From positions 186,001 to 250,000 of the forward strand of contig NZ_QPIG01000002.1 of assembly GCF_003337215.1 (NCBI RefSeq): a DNA stretch of 64,000 nt. Direction: 5' to 3'. A program made the position numbers and the translations under genes. Below the pieces are notes generated by a model. It was not told the origin of the DNA, did no database searches, and saw only the letters and a list, made by a program, of their open reading frames with translations. Origin of the DNA: Oceanihabitans sediminis (GTDB lineage Bacteria; Bacteroidota; Bacteroidia; Flavobacteriales; Flavobacteriaceae). Each line of letters starts with the position of its first letter. The stretch's first letter is position 1. Below are positions 40,858 through 49,121 of the stretch, piece after piece.

Positions 40858-41592
40858 CTATGCAATTGTCTTTTTTAATTTTATAAAGTTTACTTTATCT
40901 AAAACCACCATGATTAGATAAGTAAAATCAATTTCAAACCAACGCACTCCGAAATTTGCTCTTCCACTATGTGAGTGATGGTTATTATGATACCCCTCAC
41001 CCATCATTAAAATATCAATTGGTAAAAGGTTTTTAGAAGTATCTTTAACTTCAAAATTTCTATATCCGTAAATATGTCCGAACCAGTTTATAATAACTCC
41101 GTGAATTGGAGCCATAAAAAAGGCTACCGGCAAAAATAGCCAATGCCACCAAGCAGTTGCAAAAAACACAAAAAACAGTGTATATAATGCTGCCCAAGCA
41201 AGTCTTGATACTCTAGAACTAGCAAACTTGTCGAAAGACTCCCATTGCGGAACATTTTTCGTGAATTTATCTGCTACTTCGATACGTTTTTGATTGATAT
41301 CCTGATAAATGTTTTTGGTACGCCACATCATCGAAAATAGGTTAGCGTCATACTTTGGAGAATGTGGATCTTTTTCTGTATCTGCATAAGCATGATGCAT
41401 TCTGTGCATCACTCCGTATCCATAAGCGCTTAAATAATTTGAACCTTGTGTAATCCAAGTTAAAACAAAACAAACACGCTCTGAAAACTTAGACATGGTA
41501 AAGGATTGGTGTGCTGCGTAACGATGCAAAAAGAAGGTTTGAAAGAATAAACCCGAATACCATAAAATAATGGTAAAAATAATAATACTCAT
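40858..41592 (-). CDS. Membrane fatty-acyl-CoA desaturase
   Basis: The 244-residue diiron desaturase inserts a double bond into acyl chains to adjust membrane fluidity. Three histidine boxes are visible: HRYAAH (near 23-28), HRMHHAYAD (near 63-71) and HNNHHSH (near 203-209). Four hydrophobic segments lie between them. The short length fits the SCD-like (delta-9) subgroup. It is preceded by a Crp-family regulator gene on the same strand (57 bases away), which could control it. Confidence 0.9.
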   Translation of the reverse strand: MSIIIFTIILWYSGLFFQTFFLHRYAAHQSFTMSKFSERVCFVLTWITQGSNYLSAYGYGVMHRMHHAYADTEKDPHSPKYDANLFSMMWRTKNIYQDINQKRIEVADKFTKNVPQWESFDKFASSRVSRLAWAALYTLFFVFFATAWWHWLFLPVAFFMAPIHGVIINWFGHIYGYRNFEVKDTSKNLLPIDILMMGEGYHNNHHSHSGRANFGVRWFEIDFTYLIMVVLDKVNFIKLKKTIA

Positions 41593-41649
41593 AACTTTTA
41601 ATTAAATGTAAAGGTAAGAATACCCTACTCCAATTAAAATGAACCTAAG

Positions 41650-42222
41650 TTAAGAAATTCGCTTTCTAATTCTACTTAAAGCCTGTGGTGTTACACCTAT
41701 ATAAGAGGCAATATATTTTAGAGGAATTTCTTTGATAAGATGTGGTCTTTCTGTGAATAGTTTTAGGTAACGTTCTTCTGCTGTTTCGTTTAAAAGAGAT
41801 TGTTCTCTTTTTGATTTTATTAGGAATAACCTTTCGGAAGACAAACGGCCAATTACATTTCCAATAAAACTCTTGGCGTATACTTCCTGCAAGTCTTCAT
41901 AAGAAATACTCCACATAGATAAATCGGTAAGTGCTTCAATTTGATATAAAGATGGTTTTCTAGTTAAAAACGAATCGTAAGCACTAATAAATTCTTTTTC
42001 GAAACAAAATCCGAAGATGATTTCTTTATCCTTTTCTTCCTTAGGAATTAGGAAACGTGCAACACCATATTCAATAAAAGAAATATAATTCTCTACTTCA
42101 CCTAATGCTACTAGATTTTCTCTTTTCTGAAACTTTCTTCTAATTAATTTAGAAGAAAACAACTCCCAGTCTTCTTCACTAAGCGGGATGGTTTCTTCTA
42201 TATATTCTCTAATGTTTATCAT
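41650..42222 (-). CDS. Crp/Fnr-family transcriptional regulator
   Basis: The 190-residue protein has an N-terminal cyclic-nucleotide-binding-like beta barrel (about 20-110; VALGEVENYISFIEYGVARF in outline). A long dimer helix and a C-terminal HTH follow (LKYIASYIGVTPQALSRIRKR). The barrel lacks the phosphate-binding RxS cassette and cysteines for an Fe-S cluster, as is usual in Bacteroidota homologues, so the ligand is unknown. It is co-directional with the desaturase gene downstream. Confidence 0.86.
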   Translation of the reverse strand: MINIREYIEETIPLSEEDWELFSSKLIRRKFQKRENLVALGEVENYISFIEYGVARFLIPKEEKDKEIIFGFCFEKEFISAYDSFLTRKPSLYQIEALTDLSMWSISYEDLQEVYAKSFIGNVIGRLSSERLFLIKSKREQSLLNETAEERYLKLFTERPHLIKEIPLKYIASYIGVTPQALSRIRKRIS

Positions 42223-42268
42223 AGCTAAATATTCGACACAAATAACGTGTTTAAATCTATTTTAAGAA

Positions 42269-42298
42269 AAAAAACACCCAAATAAATGAGTGCTTTTT
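42269..42298 (-). terminator. Terminator after the acetyl-CoA synthetase gene
   Basis: On the reverse strand CACTCA and TGGGTG (one G-U pair) form a short stem followed by eight T. It lies just after the acs stop codon. Confidence 0.6.
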
Positions 42299-42319
42299 TT
42301 AAGTATTTCATGCTATGCA

Positions 42320-44227
42320 TTATAAGGATTTATCCATGATATCTTGAACTACTTCCGGATTAAGAAGTGTACTTGTATCTCCTAAATTACTTGTATCTTT
42401 TTCGGCTATTTTACGTAAAATTCTACGCATAATTTTTCCGCTTCTAGTTTTTGGCAAGCCATTAGTAAATTGAATCTTATCTAACTTTGCTATTGGACCA
42501 ATTCTATCGGCTATTAACTGATTGATTTCATTTCTAAGGTTATCGTGCATTCTGCTTTCACCTGCATCTTTTAAAGTAATATATCCATATAAGGCACTTC
42601 CTTTAATAGGATGTGGAAAACCAACAATTGCACTTTCTGCAACTGCCGGATGTTCGTTTACTGCATCTTCAATTGGAGCAGTTCCTAAATTATGTCCAGA
42701 TACAATGATAACATCATCAACTCTTCCTGTTATTCTATAATAACCTACCTCATCTCTTAAGGCTCCATCTCCGGTAAAATACATGTTTTCATAAGTAGAA
42801 AAATAGGTATCTTTATATCGCTGATGATTTCCCCAAATAGTTCTTGCTATACTTGGCCATGGGAATTTTATACACATACGTCCTTCAACTTGTCTTCCTT
42901 TTAACTCTTCACCTTTTTCATTCATAATACAAGGTTGAATTCCTATAAAAGGTAAGGTTGCATAGGTTGGTTTGGTTGGTGTTACATACGGAATTGGTGT
43001 GATCATGATTCCTCCTGTTTCTGTCTGCCACCAAGAATCTATAATCGGACTCTTATTCTTTCCTACATTATCATTATACCAATGCCAAGCTTCTTCATTT
43101 ATTGGCTCTCCTACACTTCCTAAAACCTTAAGAGAAGATAGATCGTATTTTTCTACTAACTCTACTCCTTGTTTCGCTAATGCACGAATAGCTGTTGGTG
43201 CTGTATAAAATTGATTAACCTTATGCTTATCTACTATATCCCAAAAACGACCAAAGTCTGGATAACTAGGAACACCTTCATATAATACTGTAGTAGCTCC
43301 ATTTGCCAAAGGACCATAGACAATATAACTATGCCCTGTAATCCAGCCGATATCTGCGGTACACCAATAGACATCGTTTTCTCTATATTGAAAAGCATTT
43401 TTGAAGGTATAAGCCGTATAAACCATATATCCAGCAATGGTATGCACCATCCCTTTTGGCTTTCCGGTAGAACCGGAAGTATATAGAATAAATAAAGGGT
43501 CTTCTGCATCCATCACTTCTGCAGCACATTCATTTGAAGCGGCATCTAATAAAGGCTGAAGCCATTTATCTCGGCCTTCTTTCATTGTTATATCGGAGTT
43601 AATTCGCTTTGCTACTAAAACTGTATTTATTCCCGGGCAAGACTCTAAGGCTTCGTCTACAATTCCTTTTAAATCGATAGTCTTTGCTCCACGATAAGAA
43701 CCATCTGCAGTGATAAGCATTTTACAATCACTATCATTTATTCTTGTAGCTAATGCTTTAGAAGAAAACCCTGCAAAAACTACAGAGTGAATAGCCCCTA
43801 TTCTAGCACATGCTAAAATGGAAATAGCTAATTCCGGAATCATAGGTACATAAATACATACACGATCTCCTTTTTTAATTCCGTGGTCTTTTAAAACATT
43901 TGCAAATTGGTTAACTCGATGATATAGTTGTTTATAAGTAATATGTTCCGCTCCTTCTTCCGGATTATTGGGTTCAAAAAGAATAGCTGTTTTATCCCCT
44001 CTTGTTGCTAGATGTCTATCTATACAGTTTTCGGTGATATTTAACTTTGCTCCTTCAAACCATTTAATTTCTGGTTTAGAAAAATCCCATTCTAAAACTT
44101 TATCCCATTTTTTTCTCCATAGAAAATGTTCTTCTGCTATTTCTTCCCAAAAAGCTTCAGGCTCTCTAACCGATTTTCTATAAACTTGATAATATTCTTC
44201 TAAGTGTTTTATATGGTAATTACTCAT
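42320..44227 (-). CDS. acs: Acetyl-CoA synthetase
   Basis: The enzyme makes acetyl-CoA from acetate, ATP and CoA through acetyl-AMP. The 635-residue protein has the AMP-binding loop YTSGSTGKPKGMVH (near 249-262), DSWWQTETGGIM (about 397-408), and the C-terminal PKTRSGKIMRRILRK carrying the regulatory lysine that is acetylated in other bacteria. The N-terminal EEIAEEHFLWRKKWDKVLEW block is diagnostic of Acs. It follows the alanine/glycine symporter gene on the same strand. Confidence 0.95.
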   Translation of the reverse strand: MSNYHIKHLEEYYQVYRKSVREPEAFWEEIAEEHFLWRKKWDKVLEWDFSKPEIKWFEGAKLNITENCIDRHLATRGDKTAILFEPNNPEEGAEHITYKQLYHRVNQFANVLKDHGIKKGDRVCIYVPMIPELAISILACARIGAIHSVVFAGFSSKALATRINDSDCKMLITADGSYRGAKTIDLKGIVDEALESCPGINTVLVAKRINSDITMKEGRDKWLQPLLDAASNECAAEVMDAEDPLFILYTSGSTGKPKGMVHTIAGYMVYTAYTFKNAFQYRENDVYWCTADIGWITGHSYIVYGPLANGATTVLYEGVPSYPDFGRFWDIVDKHKVNQFYTAPTAIRALAKQGVELVEKYDLSSLKVLGSVGEPINEEAWHWYNDNVGKNKSPIIDSWWQTETGGIMITPIPYVTPTKPTYATLPFIGIQPCIMNEKGEELKGRQVEGRMCIKFPWPSIARTIWGNHQRYKDTYFSTYENMYFTGDGALRDEVGYYRITGRVDDVIIVSGHNLGTAPIEDAVNEHPAVAESAIVGFPHPIKGSALYGYITLKDAGESRMHDNLRNEINQLIADRIGPIAKLDKIQFTNGLPKTRSGKIMRRILRKIAEKDTSNLGDTSTLLNPEVVQDIMDKSL

Positions 44228-44336
44228 TTTTTTTGGTTTTCAGGGTTGGTTTTTAGTATTCAGTATTTAATCTGAAAAATAATTTTATATAAATTTAAAA
44301 AATATCTATTAAAGGAAAAAAGTAATTAAGTGCTAC

Positions 44337-45725
44337 TTACTTTCTAATTTTAGAATCTTTTAATCTTCTAAAATAGGCTTTTGCTTCTACTAGTACTTTT
44401 GGAGCTAATATTAAAGTTGCAGTCATTGTAGGAATTGCCATTAAAGCGAAAACGCCATCAATTAAATTAATCATTAAGGCTAAAGAAGTTGTTGCTCCTA
44501 AAATGATACTTAGAATATAGAAATAGTTATAATAGTGTTTGTTTTTATCTCCCACTAAAAAGGACAAACACTTACCTCCGTAATAAGCATAAGAAAATAA
44601 AGAAGAAACACTAAACACAACAATACATAGTAGTAATAAGTATCTACCAAACTCCGGCATTGCTGCACCAAAGGCATTAGCGGTTAAACTCACCCCATTT
44701 GCTTCGGTGGTTTGCCAAACTCCTGTTACTAAAATCGCTAGTGCTGTTAGTGTACAAACTACCAAAGTATCTATTGCAGGTCCTAACATAGCAACTAAAC
44801 CTTCACGAATAGGCTCATTGGTTTTTGCTGCTCCGTGTGCTAATGGAGCGGTACCAATACCTGCTTCGTTTGAAAAAGCCCCACGACGAATTCCAAGAAT
44901 AATTAACCCTCCTAATACTCCCCCTAAAAAGGAATCTCCTGTATAGTTTTCTGCAGCAAAAGCATCAGTAAAAATCAATTTGAAATACGTTGGTACCACT
45001 TCCGCGTTAACAAATAATATAAAAAGGACCAAACCGAAATACAGTAATACCATGCTTGGTACTAACTTAGAAGCAACTTTACTTATTCGGTTTAAACCAC
45101 CTAAAATAACAATGGAAGTTATACTTACTAAAATAATACCTATAATAAGATTGGAAGTAAAGTTTACTAATACGCCGTTAGGTTTTAAAACAATATCATT
45201 AATAGCTTGTGTTAATTGATTTACATTAAAAACAGGCAAAGCACCTATTAATCCACAAAGACTAAAGAAAATAGCTAGTGGTTTCCATTTCTTACCAAGA
45301 CCTTCCATAATAAAATACATAGGTCCGCCCTGCGTGTTTCCTGCGCTATCTTTTCCTCTATACATAATTGCTAAACTAGAGGTAAAGAATTTTGTAGACA
45401 TACCTATAATGGCACTCACCCACATCCAAAAAACTGCTCCTGGTCCGCCAATAGAAATTGCAACCGCAACTCCTGCGATATTTCCCATTCCTATGGTAGA
45501 AGACAAAGCAGTTGTTAAGGCTTGAAAATGGGAAATTTCTCCCTCGTCTTCTTTATTGTCGTACTTCCCACGAAGCACTTGTAATGCATGTCCTAAATAT
45601 CTAAAAGGTAAAAATCTGGAATATACTAGGAGAAAGAAACCTCCGCCAATAAGTAAAATTAGTAATGGTAAGCCCCAAACTAAGGAAGCAAAATCTTCAA
45701 CTAAAGCATTTATTTTATCGTACAT
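44337..45725 (-). CDS. Sodium:alanine/glycine symporter (AGCS family)
   Basis: The 462-residue inner-membrane protein has about 11 hydrophobic segments. AGCS signatures are ALSSTIGMGNIAGVAVAIS (near 71-89), GPGAVFWMWVSAIIGMSTKF in outline, NTQGGPMYFIMEGLGKKWK in outline, and GAFSNEAGIGTAPLAHGAA (near 283-301). It couples sodium entry to uptake of alanine, glycine or related amino acids. It is a separate transcription unit upstream of acs. Confidence 0.93.
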   Translation of the reverse strand: MYDKINALVEDFASLVWGLPLLILLIGGGFFLLVYSRFLPFRYLGHALQVLRGKYDNKEDEGEISHFQALTTALSSTIGMGNIAGVAVAISIGGPGAVFWMWVSAIIGMSTKFFTSSLAIMYRGKDSAGNTQGGPMYFIMEGLGKKWKPLAIFFSLCGLIGALPVFNVNQLTQAINDIVLKPNGVLVNFTSNLIIGIILVSITSIVILGGLNRISKVASKLVPSMVLLYFGLVLFILFVNAEVVPTYFKLIFTDAFAAENYTGDSFLGGVLGGLIILGIRRGAFSNEAGIGTAPLAHGAAKTNEPIREGLVAMLGPAIDTLVVCTLTALAILVTGVWQTTEANGVSLTANAFGAAMPEFGRYLLLLCIVVFSVSSLFSYAYYGGKCLSFLVGDKNKHYYNYFYILSIILGATTSLALMINLIDGVFALMAIPTMTATLILAPKVLVEAKAYFRRLKDSKIRK

Positions 45726-45786
45726 GCAATTCTGTATTTAGATTTTAAATATACTTATTATCTAAATAGTCTGCCGTAGATATTAT

Positions 45787-45825
45787 AAAAAAAAAAGACC
45801 TTACTTGTTGGAGTAAGGTCTTTTT
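45787..45825 (-). terminator. Terminator after purC
   Basis: The stem AAAGACCTTACT / AGTAAGGTCTTT has A runs on the left and T on the right, eight bases after the purC stop on the reverse strand. Confidence 0.85.
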
Positions 45826-45832
45826 GTTGGTT

Positions 45833-46786
45833 TTAGCTTAAGTAGCCTAAAACATTTTTTTCAATTCTATCTTGAATATTGCTGACATCTGCTTTCACAA
45901 ACTTCTCACCCATGATTTTCTCATAAAGCTCGATATATCTTTCGGAAACAGATTCTATATAAGCATCACTCATTTCAGGAACGGTTTGTCCTTCTAAACC
46001 TTGGAAGTTATTAGAAATTAACCACTGTCTTACAAACTCTTTTGAAAGTTGTTTTTGAGCTTCTCCTTTATCTTGACGTTCTTGGTAACCCTCTGCATAA
46101 AAATAACGAGAAGAATCTGGTGTATGAATTTCATCTATTAAAACGATTTTTCCGTCTTTTGTTTTTCCGAATTCATATTTAGTATCTACAAGAATTAATC
46201 CTCTTGAAGCTGCAATTTCTGAACCTCTTTGAAAAAGCTTTCTGGTATAATCTTCTAATACGATATAATCTTCTTCAGAAACAATTCCTTTTTTAAGAAT
46301 ATCTTCTCTTGAGATATCTTCATCATGATCTCCCATTTCTGCTTTGGTAGCTGGAGTGATTATTGGCTCTGAAAACTTATCATTTTCTTTCATTCCTTCT
46401 GGCATAGCAATACCACAAAGCAAACGTTTTCCTGCTTTATATTCTCTAGCTGCATGACCAGACATATAACCACGAATTACCATTTCTACTTTAAATGGCT
46501 CACATAAGTACCCTACTGCCACATTAGGATCTGGAGTAGCAGTTAACCAGTTTGGCACTAAATCTTCGGTTGCTTTCATCATACTTGTAGCAATCTGATT
46601 AAGGATTTGTCCTTTAAAAGGAATTCCTTTTGGCATAACCACATCAAATGCTGAAAGTCTATCGGTTGCAATCATTACTAATTGCTCGTCGTTTATATTA
46701 TAAACTTCTCTAACCTTTCCTTTATATACATTTTTTTGTTTTGGAAAGTTAAAATTGGTGTCTGTAATGGTGTTGTTTTTGGTCAC
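45833..46786 (-). CDS. purC: SAICAR synthetase
   Basis: It joins aspartate to CAIR in purine synthesis, using ATP. The 317-residue protein has the ATP-site KVREVYNI (near 23-30), [19 protein letters not shown] in outline, the signature EVYIRGYMSG equivalent ([11 protein letters not shown] near 104-114) and [12 protein letters not shown] (near 217-228). It uses the longer form found in Bacteroidota and eukaryotes. It lies 53 bases after phoH on the same strand. Confidence 0.95.
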   Translation of the reverse strand: MTKNNTITDTNFNFPKQKNVYKGKVREVYNINDEQLVMIATDRLSAFDVVMPKGIPFKGQILNQIATSMMKATEDLVPNWLTATPDPNVAVGYLCEPFKVEMVIRGYMSGHAAREYKAGKRLLCGIAMPEGMKENDKFSEPIITPATKAEMGDHDEDISREDILKKGIVSEEDYIVLEDYTRKLFQRGSEIAASRGLILVDTKYEFGKTKDGKIVLIDEIHTPDSSRYFYAEGYQERQDKGEAQKQLSKEFVRQWLISNNFQGLEGQTVPEMSDAYIESVSERYIELYEKIMGEKFVKADVSNIQDRIEKNVLGYLS

Positions 46787-46839
46787 GGATTTAGTGATTT
46801 TATAATTTATGTTATACGAGTCTGATTATTACTTCTGTG

Positions 46840-47793
46840 TTAATCGTTGTTTTCAATGCTTTTATAAGCTTCAATAACCTTTTTAACTAATTTATGACGA
46901 ATCACATCCTTATCATCTAAAAATATGACGCCAATTCCTTCTACATTTTTTAATATAAGTAAAGCTTCTTTTAGTCCAGAAATAGTTCTTCTTGGTAAAT
47001 CTATTTGTCCAGGATCACCAGTTAAAAGGAACTTCGCATTTTTACCCATTCTTGTTAAAAACATTTTCATTTGTGCATGAGTAGTATTCTGTCCTTCGTC
47101 TAAAATAACAAAAGCATTATCTAAAGTTCTTCCACGCATAAAAGCTAATGGTGCAATTTGAATGGTTCCGTTTTCAATATACTGACTAAGCTTTTCTGCA
47201 GGTATCATATCACGCAAAGCATCATACAACGGCTGCATATAAGGATCTAACTTTTCTTTTAAATCTCCTGGTAGGAAACCTAAGTTCTCCCCTGCTTCTA
47301 CAGCAGGACGGGTTAAAATAATTCGCTTAACTTCTTTATTCTTTAATGCTCTAACGGCCAATGCTACTCCGGTATAGGTTTTTCCTGTTCCTGCCGGACC
47401 TATAGCAAAAACCATATCGTTTTTACGCATAAGCTCCACCATTTTACGTTGGTTTGCTGTTTGCGCTTTTATTAGTTTACCGTTTACACCGTGAACAATT
47501 ACTTGAGAGCTTTCCTTACTTGTTAGGTAATCTTCTTTACTTACGCTAGTTAAAACACGTTCAATTATATTTTCATCTAACTTATTATACTTGCCAAACT
47601 GCTCCATAAGCATGTTAAGCCTTTTATCAAATTCTTCTAGTATTTCGTCATCTCCGTAGGCCTTTATTTTATTGCCTCTTGCAACGATTTTTAGTTTCGG
47701 AAAATACTTACTAATAAGTTCTATATTGGCGTTTTGTGCTCCAAAAAATTCTTTAGGAGAAACATCTTCCAATTCAAGTGTTAATTCATTCAA
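46840..47793 (-). CDS. PhoH-family ATPase
   Basis: The 317-residue protein has an N-terminal KH-like region (about 1-95). The PhoH ATPase domain has Walker A GPAGTGKTYTG (near 136-146), RPAVEAGENLGFLPGD (near 169-184), Walker B FVILDEGQNTT and LTGDPGQIDLP. The family is a predicted RNA-associated helicase-like ATPase linked to ybeY/ybeZ-type ribosome maturation. It is transcribed divergently from the SAM hydroxide adenosyltransferase gene. Confidence 0.92.
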   Translation of the reverse strand: MNELTLELEDVSPKEFFGAQNANIELISKYFPKLKIVARGNKIKAYGDDEILEEFDKRLNMLMEQFGKYNKLDENIIERVLTSVSKEDYLTSKESSQVIVHGVNGKLIKAQTANQRKMVELMRKNDMVFAIGPAGTGKTYTGVALAVRALKNKEVKRIILTRPAVEAGENLGFLPGDLKEKLDPYMQPLYDALRDMIPAEKLSQYIENGTIQIAPLAFMRGRTLDNAFVILDEGQNTTHAQMKMFLTRMGKNAKFLLTGDPGQIDLPRRTISGLKEALLILKNVEGIGVIFLDDKDVIRHKLVKKVIEAYKSIENND

Positions 47794-47863
47794 AAGCGGT
47801 TCGATTTAATTATAGTAATCTGTTTCATTTTTATTAGATTTGTTTTCCAATAAAAAGTCTAAA

Positions 47864-47871
47864 CAAAATTA
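47864..47871 (-). promoter_or_regulatory. -7 box for phoH
   Basis: The reverse strand reads TAATTTTG (TAnnTTTG), 70 bases before the phoH start codon, in the divergent gap. Confidence 0.45.
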
Positions 47872-47917
47872 CACAATTTTAAGATGTAATTTGGTAAAAA
47901 ACTATCAACAATAATTT

Positions 47918-48751
47918 ATGGCTATAATCACTTTAACGACAGACTTTGGCGAAAAGGATCACTTTGTTGGCGCTATAAAGGGCGCTTTTTATACAGAACT
48001 ACCTGAAGTTAGGATTGTTGATATCTCTCATTCTGTTTCTCCTTTTAATATTCCAGAGGCGGCATATATTATTCAAAATGCCTATAGCAATTTTCCAAAA
48101 GGCACTATTCACCTTATTGGAATTGATTCGGAATTGAATCCAGAAAACAAACATATTGCCATGAAATTAGACGGGCATTATTTTGTTTGTGCTAACAACG
48201 GAATCCTTAGTATGATTTGTGCAGAGATTTCTCCTGAAAAAATTGTAGAAATAAATATACACGATAAAATAGTTACCAGTTTCACAGTACTAGATGTGTT
48301 TGTAAAAGTTGCAGCCCACCTAGCGCGTGGAGGAACTTTAGAGGTAATTGGTAAAACTATTGATGGAATTAAGCCAATATCCAATCTGCATCCGTTTATA
48401 AATGAAGAACAGACGCAAATTATTGGAAGTATTATTTATATAGATAACTACGGAAACATTATTACAAATATTAAAAAGTCTTTCTTTGAAAAAACGCAGA
48501 GAGGAAGAAAGTTTGAAATATTTGCAAGAAACTCCAAGTTTAAGACCATTTACAAAAAATATAGTGATATTGTAGATTTTAGTAAACCTAAAGAAGAAAG
48601 ACAAGACGAAGGTCGTGCATTAGTAGTGTTTAATTCTGCCAATTACCTAGAAATTGCTATTTATAAAAGTAATACTGGTACGGTAGGTAGTGCATCCACT
48701 CTATTAGGCTTACAACTTATGGATACGGTAACCGTGAATTTTGAAAATTAG
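47918..48751 (+). CDS. SAM hydroxide adenosyltransferase (DUF62/SAM hydrolase family)
   Basis: The 277-residue enzyme splits SAM to adenosine and methionine with water. The N-terminal LTTDFGEKDHFVGAIKGAF (near 5-23) holds the conserved Asp/Phe/Gly residues, and HLIGIDSELN and FVCANNGILSMI complete the N-terminal domain. The C-terminal domain (about 170-277) contains IIYIDNYGNIITNIKKS. These enzymes are homologous to fluorinase but lack its halide site. It begins a run of forward genes leading to gldF-gldG. Confidence 0.9.
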   Translation: MAIITLTTDFGEKDHFVGAIKGAFYTELPEVRIVDISHSVSPFNIPEAAYIIQNAYSNFPKGTIHLIGIDSELNPENKHIAMKLDGHYFVCANNGILSMICAEISPEKIVEINIHDKIVTSFTVLDVFVKVAAHLARGGTLEVIGKTIDGIKPISNLHPFINEEQTQIIGSIIYIDNYGNIITNIKKSFFEKTQRGRKFEIFARNSKFKTIYKKYSDIVDFSKPKEERQDEGRALVVFNSANYLEIAIYKSNTGTVGSASTLLGLQLMDTVTVNFEN

Positions 48752-48783
48752 CCAATAATCTAAAAACCCTTTATTAAAACATC

Positions 48784-49080
48784 ATGTTTGTACGAATTGT
48801 AAAATTGAGTTTTGAACCTTCTAAAATTGAAACATTTTTAGAGAACTTTCACGAAAACAAAGAACATATACGAAACTTTGAAGGCTGTCGTTTTTTAGAA
48901 TTATACCAAGATAAAAACCAAGACAATATATTTTTTACGTATAGCTATTGGGAAAAAGAATCGGATTTAGAAAATTATAGACATTCGGAATTATTTAAAA
49001 AAGTATGGGCCAACACAAAACCTTTATTCAATGGGAAACCAGAAGCATGGAGTGTTGATAAATTAGAGAGTTTACAGTAG
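48784..49080 (+). CDS. Antibiotic-biosynthesis-monooxygenase (ABM) fold protein
   Basis: The 98-residue protein has the dimeric ferredoxin-like ABM fold: beta start MFVRIVKLSFEPSKIETFLE, CRFLELYQDKNQDNIFFTYS in outline, then WEKESDLENYRHSELFKKVW. Members range from heme or quinol-type monooxygenases to proteins without known activity. No cofactor residues stand out. In Flavobacteria this gene often sits just before gldF/gldG, as it does here (41 bases). Confidence 0.82.
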   Translation: MFVRIVKLSFEPSKIETFLENFHENKEHIRNFEGCRFLELYQDKNQDNIFFTYSYWEKESDLENYRHSELFKKVWANTKPLFNGKPEAWSVDKLESLQ

Positions 49081-49121
49081 AGCTGTTTCAGAAAAATAAA
49101 AACATTTAAAACAAAATATAA